This document shows positions 44,506-55,660 of a stretch of 64,000 nucleotides of DNA, piece after piece; position 1 is the stretch's first letter, and every line of letters starts with the position of its first letter. The notes under the pieces were generated by a model. It ran no database searches and was not told where the DNA came from. It was given only the letters and a program-made list of their open reading frames with translations. The translations under genes and the position numbers were made by a program. Origin of the DNA: Blastomussa wellsi (Eukaryota > Cnidaria > Anthozoa > Scleractinia > Plerogyridae); contig OX393569.1 in NCBI GenBank assembly GCA_947652115.1, positions 5,107,505 to 5,171,504 of the forward strand, written 5' to 3'.

Positions 44506-44509
44506 GTAA

Positions 44510-45107
44510 GATAAATAAACTGTTTGCTGATCAAGAAAGGAAAGGGTTCACTGACTCGATCGTTTATTAGGAAACTGCAACATCAACTAAAAGTCGGTAA
44601 ATCCAGTTGGAAACTAGTCCCTCTTTATGTAGCTTATAGTACGTCCCGCGAAAACATTGCTTCATTGCTTCTATTTCAACTAGAATTCGGCCACTTGTTA
44701 AGTGCATAAGTGTTTGTCGTATGAATATATAATCTTTATATAACGCCGTTTCAGTGGGATGGCAAACCGAAAGTGATGACGTTGCAAGTTTTCTAACGTG
44801 AAACGTATTTGAGCTTTCTGCTGTACGAGGGGGGCATTGGGATTTTCGGTTTTGGCCAGTTTTTGGATCGGTTTTTGGCAAAATTCGGATTTGGTATACC
44901 ATGTGATTTTCAGTTTTTCAATTTCGTTTCCGGTTTTTCTTCGGCGTTATGGAATCCGTGACAACCTCAATACAAAGGTTACGTGTCTCGAATAACGCCT
45001 GGGACTTTTACCTTGAACTGAGGAGCACTGAGGGCCGGTTGCCAAACATGCTAATACGTCTATCAGCGTATGAAGATGGGAAAGGTGGCGAGAATTTCAG
45101 AAAGAAA
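44510..45107. other. Presumed first intron of RdRP D; no gene
   Basis: Contains an imperfect repeat of CGGTTTTTGG-type units at about 44850-44945, which recurs at 45905-46010. No coding region. Confidence 0.45.
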
Positions 45108-45540
45108 AACAAGTATCATCATCATCATCATTTATTTCCCTTTATGTGAATAACAAATTTTAGAAATACAGCCGGTTGTTAGACGAGGAGACCTCAGGAA
45201 ACCACCAGGCTTACAGGAGAGGCCACCTCGATATCACAATATTAAACGAGATAAGGGCTGCGAGGGAGTGCGGCAGAAACTAACTCAGAAACTATTTTAA
45301 TAAAAACTCTAGCACTTTGTTCTTAAAGGTAGAAAAGGTTGACAAATTGGTAATAGAGGCAGGAAGACAGTTCCAGACCCTAGGTCCTTGGTAATGAATT
45401 GTGACTTTCTTGATGTTCGGGCGACAGATATGCACGCGATAATTTCCAGCTGTTCTTGTGTCATATCTATGAACTTGACAGTTTGTCATAAACAGATTGG
45501 GGAAAAGTGGGGGCGGCAGATTGTTGTGGTGGCGGGACAT
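45108..45540 (-). mobile_element. LINE 3' fragment
   Basis: The minus-strand frame 45540-45292 reads VHRYDTRTAGNYRV ... HYQGPRVWNCLPASI ... FKNKVLEFLL. This is the usual C-terminal end of a CR1/L2-like reverse-transcriptase protein (YxTR ... GPxxWNxLP ... FKxxLxxFL). The copy ends in a short ATG repeat (45110-45132), typical of such 3' tails. It is 5'-truncated. Confidence 0.7.
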
Positions 45541-47114
45541 GGGATTTGGCAGTATCGAGGGTATTGATTTGGAAGATGTCTAAAATTTTCAGTTTGGAAA
45601 ATAGAGGAGCAGTAGGTGCAAAGTGAAAAAAGAAGAGAGAAGCCTGCAGAAGTTCACTTGACTAATTGCTGCAATCACCGAATTCACTTCTTAGGTCTCA
45701 AAATTGCAATGTGGAATTCTGGACTTTCAATGGGGGTTAGGTATAGGGTATAGCCTTTTGTGATAACAAAATTCCCCCAGAATCCTCTTTTGCGAGATTC
45801 ACGACAATAGCATCCACAAATACTGTGATGAAATTAATATAGTCCGTATGCTCCATGCGTCAACAATGATCGAGTATGTGGGTTTTGAAATTGAGGTGTG
45901 TAATATTTCGGTTTTGACAGTTTGTATGCGGTTTTCGGGTTTGATCGAAATTTATTGCGGTTTTTCGGTTTTGGGCGATTTTTTGAGCGGTTTTTCGGTT
46001 TCTTTATAGACCCCATTCAGAAAGTATTCTGTTTACTAGTGTTAACCAAAACATAAAGTCAAAGTGGACGAAATACGCGCTGCCGTTCGCTTACTTACAG
46101 AAATAAATAAGGCTTTTTTCAATCGTTCAATTGTCAGTTTCGCAGAGAAAAATCTTGGGAAGACAAGTAATAGCAAACGTCATCACTTTCTGTAAGACCA
46201 AACCAACACTGTCAGCCGTTACCATATTCAATCAATAGGTTTTTATTAATTTATTGCAATTTGGAAGGCATCGTAGGTCTTCCATCTTCAGTTCGTCACC
46301 GTTCATTAGCGGCGGAGCAGGGGGTACAAAGGGGGTGGGGGAGACGGGGGATCGGGGCTAAAAAAAACAAAATGGGGGGGGCTCGTCCTCCCACGTTGCT
46401 GACTACTGATGCATTTCCCGTGACGCACGGAGTAAGTTATCTTTAGTTTTCTCTTGGTAATAATGATGTATTGAATGAAGTCTGGGTGGCACACACCGAA
46501 AGAAAACCTACCTGAGCCCCTCCCTCCCCCGGCTTGGCTGGTTGCATGATAAGCCCTCCCCCACGTTTTTAACTGCTACGCCGCCTCTGCCTTTGCGTGT
46601 TTTGAGTCAGAATCGGGAGTTTTTAATGATTGAAATTTGTGTATTATCAATCCAACGTAGATTTTCACTTGTCCTCTTCACTTCACTGATATAAGATTAT
46701 TCAGTCCCACATCGAGTCATATTTCCATGAAGTGTATAGAGCTATTGGTTCTAATCTATACACTTGACCAAGTTCAGGGGCGGATTCAAAGGGGGTCCAA
46801 AGTTGAGTATCGATCCTGCCGATGCGACGGAATTTCAGTGTCAAACGAGTGGAAAAAAGTTCGGTTAGAGGTGGGGATCCGGGCCCCCCTGGATCCGCCA
46901 CTGAAGTTCCATCCGTCTTGGATGTAGAAAAGTTCAGATCAATCCCTCTCCGCCTTCAACGTCAATTAAACCTCGTGCAAATAGCGTTTTCATCGAGTTA
47001 ACGTGAGGGAGTGTAATTCTCTACTAGATACTAACATGTGTTCACTGCTGCCCTTAACTTTAACTCAGTAAATGTTATTAGTCCTAAAGGTGCTTCAAAT
47101 CTGTTATTCGACAG
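45541..47114. other. Remaining part of presumed RdRP D intron; no gene
   Basis: CGGTTTTCGG-type degenerate repeats lie at 45905-46010 and G-rich tracts at 46320-46385. No coding region is supported. Confidence 0.45.
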
Positions 47115-47157
47115 GACATAAAGTCAGGGATTTCCCAAGCCCATCTATAAATATCCA

Positions 47158-49173
47158 ATGACCTACCACTTCTGCATCGACCTATCTGACGCCAGCGCCC
47201 CACCTATGGTCGCCGAAGGTGAAACCAACATAATACATGTGTACTTTCATGGAACTGGTCGAAATGACTACAGAGTTGAGCACGAAAAGCTCCAAAGCAC
47301 TTTACTGACAGAGTACCTGAAGAAAAAGGAAGGGCCAGACTTCAACCAGAAGGTTATGAAGTTGACATTTGACATTGAGCCAGCCGAAAACGTGAACAGC
47401 TTCTGCAAAAGCGTTCTGGAAAGAGGGATATTTTGTCGTCAACGCTCGTACTACTTTCTTGGTCACTCAGACGATCAACTGAAGAAAAAATCCTGTTACG
47501 TGATGAGAGCCACGCACGAAGAAATTCGACAGCTTTTGGCCCAGTTTGGCAACTTCATGGAAGAGAAAAACATAAAAAAGCGGGCCAGAAAAATTGGAAT
47601 GCTCTTCTCGACGCTGAACAAAACCATTCCATTAGCTGTTTGTGAGTACAACGTTGTTCCAGATATAAAGGGTGGAGTTACGACATCGTACAAGTTCACC
47701 GATGGATGTGGTTTTATGTCCCAGGAATTCTCGTCCGAAGTAAAAAACGTCCTCGAGCTCGATTATCGACCCAGCGCCATCCAAGTACGCTGTGGAGGCA
47801 TTGAGGGTATGTTGGTACTCAAAGAAGACTTGACAGCCGTTAAGGTGCAGTTCCATACCTCAATGCAGAAATTCATCACTCCAGCTGAAAACATGCCTGA
47901 AGATCTCAACGTTGTGGATTATTCCCGCCCTTATGTCAACGGATATCTTGACGCTCGTATGGTGATGCTTCTTGCTGATAGAGGGGTGTCCGCACAGAAT
48001 TTAGAGGACTTGCAGACGGGCTACCATGAATTGCTAGAGGGCATGTACAAAGAAACCGCCGAGTATTTCCTGAAACTCAAAGGGGAATTTGATCTTTTGC
48101 AAGAGATTGGAGAAAACGGCGTAGATGGCCAAATGAGAAAACGTTTGAAAGGATTTAGGAAACAAGAACTGGATGAGATGGAGAAAGCTGCATACACCAG
48201 AATTCTCGTTCCAGAGTCCCGAATTGTGTTTGCTGTTTGTGATCCTTACAACAAGCTAGAGTACGGAGAATGCTACTTCAATCCCACAATGCCGGAGGGC
48301 GAAACAGGATGTTTTCCTGCCGGCCAGAAATTTGTGGCAACGCGAGGGCCTTGTTACCATCCAGGAGACATACGTGTGCTGAAATTAACAAGTGAAAAGG
48401 AAGGGTACGAGAACTTGAGGGACTGCCTGGTGCTGTCGGTCAAAGGCTCACGCCCTCACGCGTTTGAATGTTTCGGTGGAGACTTGGCTGGAAGCAAGTT
48501 CTTTGTCAGCTGGGATAAGAATCTCCTTCCAAGTGTAAAAGAGAAACCCTGTGATTATTCGCCGACAGTTGCAGATAAATTACTTGAGGCATCTGGCAGA
48601 TCAGTTTCAAAGGCATTAGAGAAATTCAAGAGGGGCCACCGGAGCAAAGAATTGAAAGAGCGAGAACAAATGCTGGAGTACTTCGCCACATACTCAGACG
48701 AAATACCGAAGATGATTGAAGAGCAATACATGAAATGTGCAGTTGCCTTGGGCCCATCATCCAAAGAATGCCGACAACTGAGCAAAATGCTCTACAAAGC
48801 ACTCAGCTTCGCCGAAGATCCTGGTAACTTGCGTAAAGAGCTTGGTCAAATGGAGCCGTCGATAAGGTCAGCTTTATTCTCGGATCAGCCACTAAACGAC
48901 CAAGATGTAGAAGACGCAAGTGAATATACAGAGGAAGAGGAGGAGGAGAAGGAGGGCACAACCGAAATCACTTGGCCATCCCAGCAGCCTTTGGGCACTG
49001 CAGGAAGATGGTACTGCAAGCCAAGACGCCCAACCCAAACCTCATGCCGATTTTCTATAGGTAGTTTAAGGCGATCGCATCGTCCTGTTAATGAGGTATG
49101 GAAATGTATTGATAAGAAAGGCAAAGACTTTGTTGAGCGAATGCTACGTGAAACTCAGAAAAGCGTGGTTTAA
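47158..49173 (+). CDS. RdRP-family protein D, catalytic motif degenerate
   Basis: One intact exon encodes 671 residues, the same core as C: GIFCRQRSYYFLGHSDDQLKKKSC, KFTDGCGFMSQEFS, VQVRCGGIEGMLVLKED, DYSRPYVNGYLDARMVMLL, TRILVPESRIVFAVCDPYN, CYHPGDIRVLKL, FFVSWDKNLLP. DxDGD reads D442-L-A444-G-S446, with the second and third Asp replaced. The K of RYxGxKG is Glu and the RKSM block is HTSM. After the core come an acidic run (EEEEEEKE) and an Arg-rich stretch, then the conserved NEVWKCIDKKGKDFVE. AATAAA at 49617-49622 may be the polyadenylation signal. Like C it is probably a non-catalytic member kept under selection; proof would need a dN/dS test. Confidence 0.88.
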   Translation: MTYHFCIDLSDASAPPMVAEGETNIIHVYFHGTGRNDYRVEHEKLQSTLLTEYLKKKEGPDFNQKVMKLTFDIEPAENVNSFCKSVLERGIFCRQRSYYFLGHSDDQLKKKSCYVMRATHEEIRQLLAQFGNFMEEKNIKKRARKIGMLFSTLNKTIPLAVCEYNVVPDIKGGVTTSYKFTDGCGFMSQEFSSEVKNVLELDYRPSAIQVRCGGIEGMLVLKEDLTAVKVQFHTSMQKFITPAENMPEDLNVVDYSRPYVNGYLDARMVMLLADRGVSAQNLEDLQTGYHELLEGMYKETAEYFLKLKGEFDLLQEIGENGVDGQMRKRLKGFRKQELDEMEKAAYTRILVPESRIVFAVCDPYNKLEYGECYFNPTMPEGETGCFPAGQKFVATRGPCYHPGDIRVLKLTSEKEGYENLRDCLVLSVKGSRPHAFECFGGDLAGSKFFVSWDKNLLPSVKEKPCDYSPTVADKLLEASGRSVSKALEKFKRGHRSKELKEREQMLEYFATYSDEIPKMIEEQYMKCAVALGPSSKECRQLSKMLYKALSFAEDPGNLRKELGQMEPSIRSALFSDQPLNDQDVEDASEYTEEEEEEKEGTTEITWPSQQPLGTAGRWYCKPRRPTQTSCRFSIGSLRRSHRPVNEVWKCIDKKGKDFVERMLRETQKSVV

Positions 49174-50590
49174 TCCCTCGACCGGACAGGGTGGGGGAAG
49201 GACAGAGAATGTTTGGCCATGCGCGTCAGTTTTAAGTGGTTCACAGAATATTGTCGTCAGTGTTAAAAAGAAAACAGAAGAACTGAGTTTGTCTTTCATA
49301 GAAAGAAAAATGAAGACAGTAATGTTATACATTGACAAAACCCACCGAAGTTTTGCTAGATTAACTCGCTTCCTATCTATCGGACCTCTAAGCAAAAGAA
49401 ACAGTCGCTTTCTTGAGTTCTTTACTAGATGTATTAAATTAGTTTTACGAATGTAGTATCTCTACGGATGTAAAGAGCACTGTATGTCTTTCATAGCTTA
49501 TAGCCGAGTAGCACTTAGGAACAATTTGCGAGCATGGGTACGCGTACATGTTTTTGTAAACTACTCGACGCACCACGTAGTACGTCGATACCGTTAGTTA
49601 CAAGAGTAGAGTAAGTAATAAATAATAACTTTCATAGCCAGCTGTGCATGCAGACGTCTCTTTTTCCTCGACACACAGGCTAGCCTTTGCAGAGCCTAGT
49701 AGCTGAGGAGGCTAGTAAGCAGAGGCGTTGACCATCTTAGGGTGGGAGAAATCACTTTTCACCTGGATTGGGAGAAATCACGTTTCACCTGGATGGAATG
49801 TACGTGAAAACGGAACCTTCGAATAGATAAGTTCCCTCTTAGATACCATATAATTTTTTTGTATATGTATACTTAGAAATAAGGCAACTATTAAATTCGC
49901 TGCTGCATATCGGTTGTTTTTGTGCGAATTCTTTGTGGGTAAGGCACCTTCATAAGTTGAACGTACGATTCAATAGAATGCAAAATATATATTTGAAATT
50001 AAAATTAGCTTTGTTCAATTATGTAACATCGTCAGTTTCTTTTCATGTAATGTTTCGTAAAGATTTTAAGATTGTAGACTTAATAAATAGAAACATAATG
50101 ATATTGATTTATGTATACGCGATTTAAATGTTTGTTTGATGGACTATGGGCCGAGGACCATCTAGCCTGCGATCATGCCCCTGATGTCCTCCCTCCCTAC
50201 TTAAAAAAGACGCCTGAAAACAAACGTACAGGTCGCACTGTTTCGTTTTGTGCATTGGTCGTCTTGATACATTGGTGTTGCGTTACTGAGAATGTCTGTC
50301 ACACCACTTGTAACGCTACATGTCTCCAGTGCTGAAGGCGAGATAAATAATAAATAACAGTACAGAACGCCAGGTGCCGCCATTTTCTCGCCTCTCCCCA
50401 CAACCCCAGTCTATTTTTAGCAACAAATGGCCCACATTCCCCTCATTTCCTCATCTCTCCCACTCACTCGCTGCCGACCTTGTCACGAGCACAACTGTGT
50501 CAAGAAATAAAGAAATAAGGACAAGTCAAACAATGAACAATAAACGTGTTTAGATTTTGTGGATTTAGGATATGGGAAAATAAAACTGGA
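49174..50590. other. 3' flank of RdRP D; no gene seen
   Basis: Likely 3' UTR to about 49640, then intergenic sequence without supported coding. Confidence 0.5.
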
Positions 50591-50767
50591 TCAAATTGAA
50601 TCATCAGCTTTTTTAAGAAGCAATTTCTGCAACCGGCCATTGTTTGTAATTCGAGCAATCTTTGTTCCTTTACCTCTTCGGTATTTTTCTACCTTAGTAA
50701 CCAGCCTTCCTTCTGTGCTATAGCTCCTTAAAATCTTAAGAATTCCTTTTCTGCAGTTTCCAATCAT
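50591..50767 (-). CDS. Small basic ORF, 58 residues
   Basis: ATG (50767-50765) to TGA (50593-50591). The peptide is strongly basic and well mixed in composition (ILKILRSYSTEGRLVTKVEK, YRRGKGTKIARITNNGRLQ). It reminds me of the wing of a winged-helix or ribosomal-protein fold, but I recognise no family. It may be an exon of a larger minus-strand gene or a processed fragment. An in-frame TGA lies shortly upstream. Evidence is composition only. Confidence 0.25.
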   Translation of the reverse strand: MIGNCRKGILKILRSYSTEGRLVTKVEKYRRGKGTKIARITNNGRLQKLLLKKADDSI

Positions 50768-52459
50768 CTCAGCTTCTCACGGTTTTTTTTAAAATCGATT
50801 AAAATTGAAAGGGAGAGATGAGGCTTTAAAATACTCTTAGATAGGCAACCGAGAGGGGCTTGGGACCAGCAAGCAGTTCTCGGAAAATGACCGGAAGTTA
50901 CGAAAACATTCGGAGAAGACAATATTGCTGTAATGGCGAGTGACGAATCCATTGTTTGACACAAAACCCGTCGCTGCTTATCCCTGAAAGTTTTCCACTG
51001 AAAACTGGAAAAAGGGCTTGTGATCTCTAGGTGTATTCATCGACATTTAGAAAGAGGTAGGTAAATATGAATGATCTTTTAAACGGCTATTGCTCGAATC
51101 CAATCTTTTTCAAAATAACTGGTTTGAAGTGAGGAAATGAACGCTGGTTGGCCACTTTTAATACATTTTCTGTTTCTCGCGGTTGAATACCGAAAGAAAA
51201 ACCTCCCTTAGTAATGTAAACAATTTCGGTTCGATTAATAATGGATTCTCAAAGCTTTCTAAAGTTAAGAGAACCTTCACGGAAATTTAACATTTATTTT
51301 TGCGCCGCAATCGCGCGGTTGTCAAAAACGAAACCCGATTCCATGGCAGTTAAAATACGTGCGTACTGCAAGAAAAATTAATTTACAGGAACGATAAAAA
51401 TACTCATGGACATAAAATTTAAATCATTCGAATTCACAGTAAAACAATGTGATAGGAACGAACATTTTAAAAGGAGAGCAGGACAGGACGACGAATGGTG
51501 GACGGAGGATCAACAGATAAATGCTAATATCCTTCATATCTAAGATTTTAGCCACCAAATTATGCGCATAATTGGCATAATTTCTCACTGGTGGAGTCAA
51601 CAAGCTAATCACATTTTGACTGTTGCTATCATGTTACAAGCACGAAAAACTCTATTGCTGAGAAAACCAAAGCTACTACAAAAGGCTCCTGGCAGTGTCC
51701 CGAGTACAGATATTTCGGATACTTTGATTTGTCTATCTCCGCCTACCGGCCGAGATTTAGTGGTAAAGAAATTATGCAGTACTTTACTGCTGTGCTATTT
51801 TTTCCGATTTCTTGCGGAGTTAAGTCTGTGATTGTTTATTTTAATTTCAAACTTGGCAATTTTGGAAGTATAATTCCCCTCTCATCATTTTACACTGGCC
51901 TGATGGGCGACACATCAAGGCCTGGTCGGGGACATTGTGTTGTGCTTTTGGGGAAGGCAATTTACTCTAGCAGTTCCACTCTCTCAAACAGGAGTTTCCG
52001 AGGAGTACGAATCGGCAAGAGATCAGGAGTACCCAACAACAGATTTTTTCAAATTTGAACTGTTATCGGCGCAGATGATTGCTGAGCAATCACCAAGACC
52101 TTTGCAGTAGCTATTTGACACTTTTGCTGATCGATTGACAACCAGGGAGGTTCTTCCTTGTGTTTCCAAGTGATGGTTTTCGTGGCTGTTTTTACAGAAA
52201 ATATTTAGTTTTTCATTCCTAGGAAGTACAAACGGCCTGCAGTTGCTAGCAGACGCCTTCAGACTGTTACTCTCGTTACGGTAAACTAACAAAATATGCA
52301 GGCAGGATTTAACTTGGTATTGGACTAACATCCCAGGCGGGGAGAGGGGACGGGGGCAATACTACTATTTGTTTCGTGAAACCGGGATGAGCTCTGCATG
52401 TCTATGTTAATTTGACCCGAATGGTACTTAATCGTTTAAACTCTCCTTTAAATCGACAG
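50768..52459. other. 5' flank of RdRP E; no gene seen
   Basis: No supported coding region. The kB/ISRE promoter type of B, C and D was not found here. A possible acceptor, TCGACAG, ends at 52459, 12 bases before the RdRP E ATG, so an upstream exon may exist. Confidence 0.45.
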
Positions 52460-52471
52460 TAACTGCGCGGG

Positions 52472-54993
52472 ATGGATCCTTACTTCATCCGTGACGAGTT
52501 CGTAACACCCCCTCCACCTGGCCATTTAGAAAAAGCCTTGTACGTGAAACATGTGGACATTCACGGAAGACAAGTGCGACCACCAATGAAATATAACAAG
52601 GTGGAGGGTGGAAACCTATTCATGGAATACATAATTTCTGCCCATGGTCAACAGGAGGTCGACAGGCTCATGACGGTGGCGTTTCGCCCTGAAGGAGGCT
52701 CGGATATTGATTGTTCGCAAGAGATCTTGAAGAGAGGAATCGTCTTCAGTGGCTCGATATACCGCTTCCTGGGCCATTCCAACTCGCAGCTCAAGGAGAG
52801 AACGTGTACTCTGATGAATGCCTCGGACAAAGACATCCACGAGCTGCTGGCGCAGTTCGGCACGTTTTCCAAAATCAAGACAGCCGCCAAGCGCGCCAAG
52901 AGGATCGGACTGCTGTTCTCGACTTTCAGCCAAAGCGTTGCCCTGAACGAGCACGAGTACACAGTCATTGAAGATGTGGAGCGTAACAACTACATCTTCA
53001 CCGACGGATGCGGTTTCATGTCAGATTCATTTGCGCAGGAGATACAAGATGTACGTGGCCTCGATGGCAAACCTTGCGTCGTGCAAGTCCGGTACCAGGG
53101 CTTTAAAGGCGTGCTCATCCTCAACCGGCAGCTAGGAGATGGGACCAAGGTACAATTCCGGAAGTCCATGCAGAAGTTTACAATCCCAAATGAACGCATG
53201 CGCAAGACTTGCACGACGTTTGGCGTTGTTAAGTGTTCTCGACCCTACACCATAGGCTACCTTAATAAGCAGATTACGATGCTGTTAGCTGACAGTGGAG
53301 TCAAACATAGCTACCTGACAGGGCTACAAAATGATTTCCACGCCACGCTCAGGGAGCTCGGTGGCACTGCAGAATCCGCCGCGTACTATCTACGTATCAA
53401 GGGCAAGGGCAAGCTGGTCAATTGGTTGTATGAATATGGCCTGCAAAGCCAACGCCTACAAAGAGAGCTCAAAAGTCTTCGTGCCAAGGAGATTAGTAAG
53501 ATGCAGAAAGACAACACCGGGGATGGAGGCAACGATGTCAATTTAACGCAGAACGCAAAATGCAAGTTGAGAGTCCTCGTTCCCAGGTCGAGGGTAGTGT
53601 TCGGCGCATGCGATCCATTTAACGAGCTCGAGCATGGCCAGTGTGTTTTTCAACCCACTCTTTTTGACGAAGTGCAGTACGCGGAGTTTCAAGCCGCTCA
53701 AGAAGTGATGGTCGTTCGAAATCCATGTTATTACCCTGGTGACATCCGTGTTCTGAAACTCGTCAAGAACAAGCCACAGTACGAGTACCTCAACGACTGC
53801 ATCGTATTCCCGACGCGAGGGAGCCGACCGCATGCCGATGAATCATCGGGCGGCGATCTAGATGGAGACGAGTTCTTCGTCAGCTGGGACCAGGATCTGA
53901 TTCCTCCATGGCGCAGCGCCCCCTTCGACTACTCTTCCCGTAGTCCGCTTATCGTGATACCGAACGTGATAAAAAGCTTCTTGGGGCAGATAACCAGTTC
54001 AATACATCACCACGTCAGTAGCTGGGGCCACAGGCAGATGCCATCTCTTTTTGGTACGGCGGAGCAAGCCGAGAAGGCGAAGAAGTTGAAGGAGCGAAGG
54101 CACATGCTCGAGTACTTCACTACTTACAATAACGATCTGGTGGCACGGGTGGATGCCATCTTCATGAAGTACGCTGCTCTGTACGGCCCGTCTTGTCAAG
54201 AGTGTGTTTATTTAAATAGGTAAGCTGGAACCCGATTTAACGTCCAAAGATAAATTGAAGACCAAACATCCTACCGTATCATGCACCACGTGAGACAACC
54301 ACTCGACAGCTTCGATTACACACTGGGGTTTCATGCACGGACTAAACGTTAGAACCCTTCCTTCAGCAAAATAAACAATAGCACAAGAATGTACTGTTCA
54401 ACAGATTTCACTTGAATGGTCACAAACTAGGGTTTCATCACAGAATAAAAAGTTAGGTGTACAGTATACTCAACATACCGCATGAAAGTACCGCTCGATA
54501 GCTTTCATATGGGTGGTCACACACTAAGGATTCATAAACCATGTAAAAGCAGGCTGGTAGAAGTTGTTGGGACATACTTTCGAGTTCATGTACTTTCTGA
54601 CTGACCAACAGCTATCAGGGTCCCGATCGAAAACATGTAGGAGGAGTTTTGCTTATTTGTCAAACTGGCATGCATTCTTTGCTTTGGCCTTGTTCTAAGG
54701 TTGATTCTATTTTTGCAATGATTCCTTTTTTCGTTTTTTTCAATAACAGATTTTTCTCTGACGCCGTCGACATGGTGGCAGAGAAGCAGGAAGTACTCAA
54801 CAAGCTCAGAGATTTGGAACGTGAGTATCATCGATTAGCACAGAATCCACCACCACGACATTTAAATTCTTTAGTACGGCTTCTGGTGTGGAGGGACATG
54901 GTGAAACCACCATTCCAACCTGGAGATGATGTGTGGACGCGGATGGAAGAGAGAACGCGAGAATTTGTGGAGGAGATATCGGGGAGACACTAG
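52472..54993 (+). CDS. RNA-dependent RNA polymerase E, catalytic motif intact
   Basis: Two exons, 52472-54219 (donor AG|GTAAGC) and 54750-54993 (acceptor AATAACAG), give 663 residues. It is the conventional member: YIFTDGCGFMS, VQVRYQGFKGVLIL (K212), FRKSMQKF (R230, K231), CSRPYTIGYLNKQITMLL, LRVLVPRSRVVFGACDPFN, PCYYPGDIRVLKL and ESSGGDLDGDEFFVSWD, with the catalytic D462-x-D464-G-D466 complete. Such enzymes copy RNA to make double-stranded RNA or secondary small RNAs for Argonaute pathways. The protein holds the core only and lacks the long N-terminus of worm and plant enzymes; upstream exons could exist. The C-terminal DDVWTRMEERTREFVEE is shared with the paralogues. AATAAA lies at 55129-55134. 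Confidence 0.92.
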
Positions 54994-55191
54994 AATTAGA
55001 AAAATTGCCTAAATTGTCGAAATCTTAAAAGGATATTAGCTCGAAGTAGTTGATAGGGTCTGATTGATACCATTTAACGCATAAATTATTTCGGACGACT
55101 TTAATATCGGACAAGGAAAGTTTCCGACAATAAAACCGTCCTGAATTTGTAAGCATTCGAAATATTTACAGTACAGTAGAGCTTTAGTAAG

Positions 55192-55193
<2 letters not shown>

Positions 55194-55257
<64 letters not shown>

Positions 55258-55527
55258 TTTATTTAAGTGTCGATGTGTTTAGCACGACTGTGCTAATTGG
55301 GGACACTGTAAATACGTAAACAAATATTATAAATGAAACAGAAAATTCTTAAAAATCCCAACTGGCAGGAGGCAGACCAGTTAGCTATTTAAAAAGCGTG
55401 GAGGAGTTGAATTCGGGACCACCGAAGGAAAATCCGTTTTAGTGGCAGGGAGGAGGACCACCTGATTACAAGTCCCGGGACCACCTGATTACAAGTCCAG
55501 CGCCCTGACCACTAGGCCACGCCATCA
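55194..55527 (-). mobile_element. tRNA-derived SINE with (TTA)n tail
   Basis: Read on the minus strand, the head GATGGCGTGGCCTAGTGGTC, then GCGCTGGACTTGTAATCAGG, is tRNA-like. The body has TGGTCTGCCTCCTGCC and the tail is an ATT repeat (55194-55257). A block of about 20 bases (GACCACCTGATTACAAGTCC) is duplicated within the head at 55458-55500. A body-only relative is at 57300-57510. Confidence 0.65.
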
Positions 55528-55564
55528 CATGTATTGAAGGCCAATATACAATATACAGGATTCG

Positions 55565-55660
55565 CTCCGACGAAGGGCTAACGCTCGAAACGTCAGCACT
55601 TGAATCTCTTTACGGTGGCCAATTGACATTATCAACCCAGTTGATAAAACCAAATTATAT
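55565..55660 (+). mobile_element. Penelope terminal repeat with hammerhead-like core
   Basis: CTCCGACGAAGGGCTAACGC followed by TCGAAACGTCAGC (55565-55597) has the parts of a minimal type I hammerhead: a CNGANGA-like block, a GGGC/GCTC stem, GAAA and the GTC cleavage triplet. It continues to CAACCCAGTTGATAAAACC. Confidence 0.55.

Noticed and set aside
44949..45149. Possible 66-residue gene
   Set aside because: It ends in the repeat tail of the neighbouring LINE and has no recognisable features.
46701..46927. Short frames with Gly/Pro-rich ends
   Set aside because: They coincide with a low-complexity repeat and occur on both strands; no support for coding.
30389..49173. Retroposition as the source of the single-exon paralogues B, C and D
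   Set aside because: They share upstream acceptors, first-exon-like sequences and promoter motifs, and stand head to tail, which fits DNA-level tandem duplication better. No poly(A) tract or target duplication was seen.
52616..52989. Two 112-113 residue minus-strand frames inside RdRP E
   Set aside because: Antisense shadows of the GC-richer RdRP E exon.
17042..54993. Viral origin of the RdRP genes (endogenous viral element)
   Set aside because: The active motif is DxDGD of the cellular RDR family, not the GDD of RNA viruses, and E has a spliceosomal intron; the surrounding blocks match plant and worm RDR proteins.
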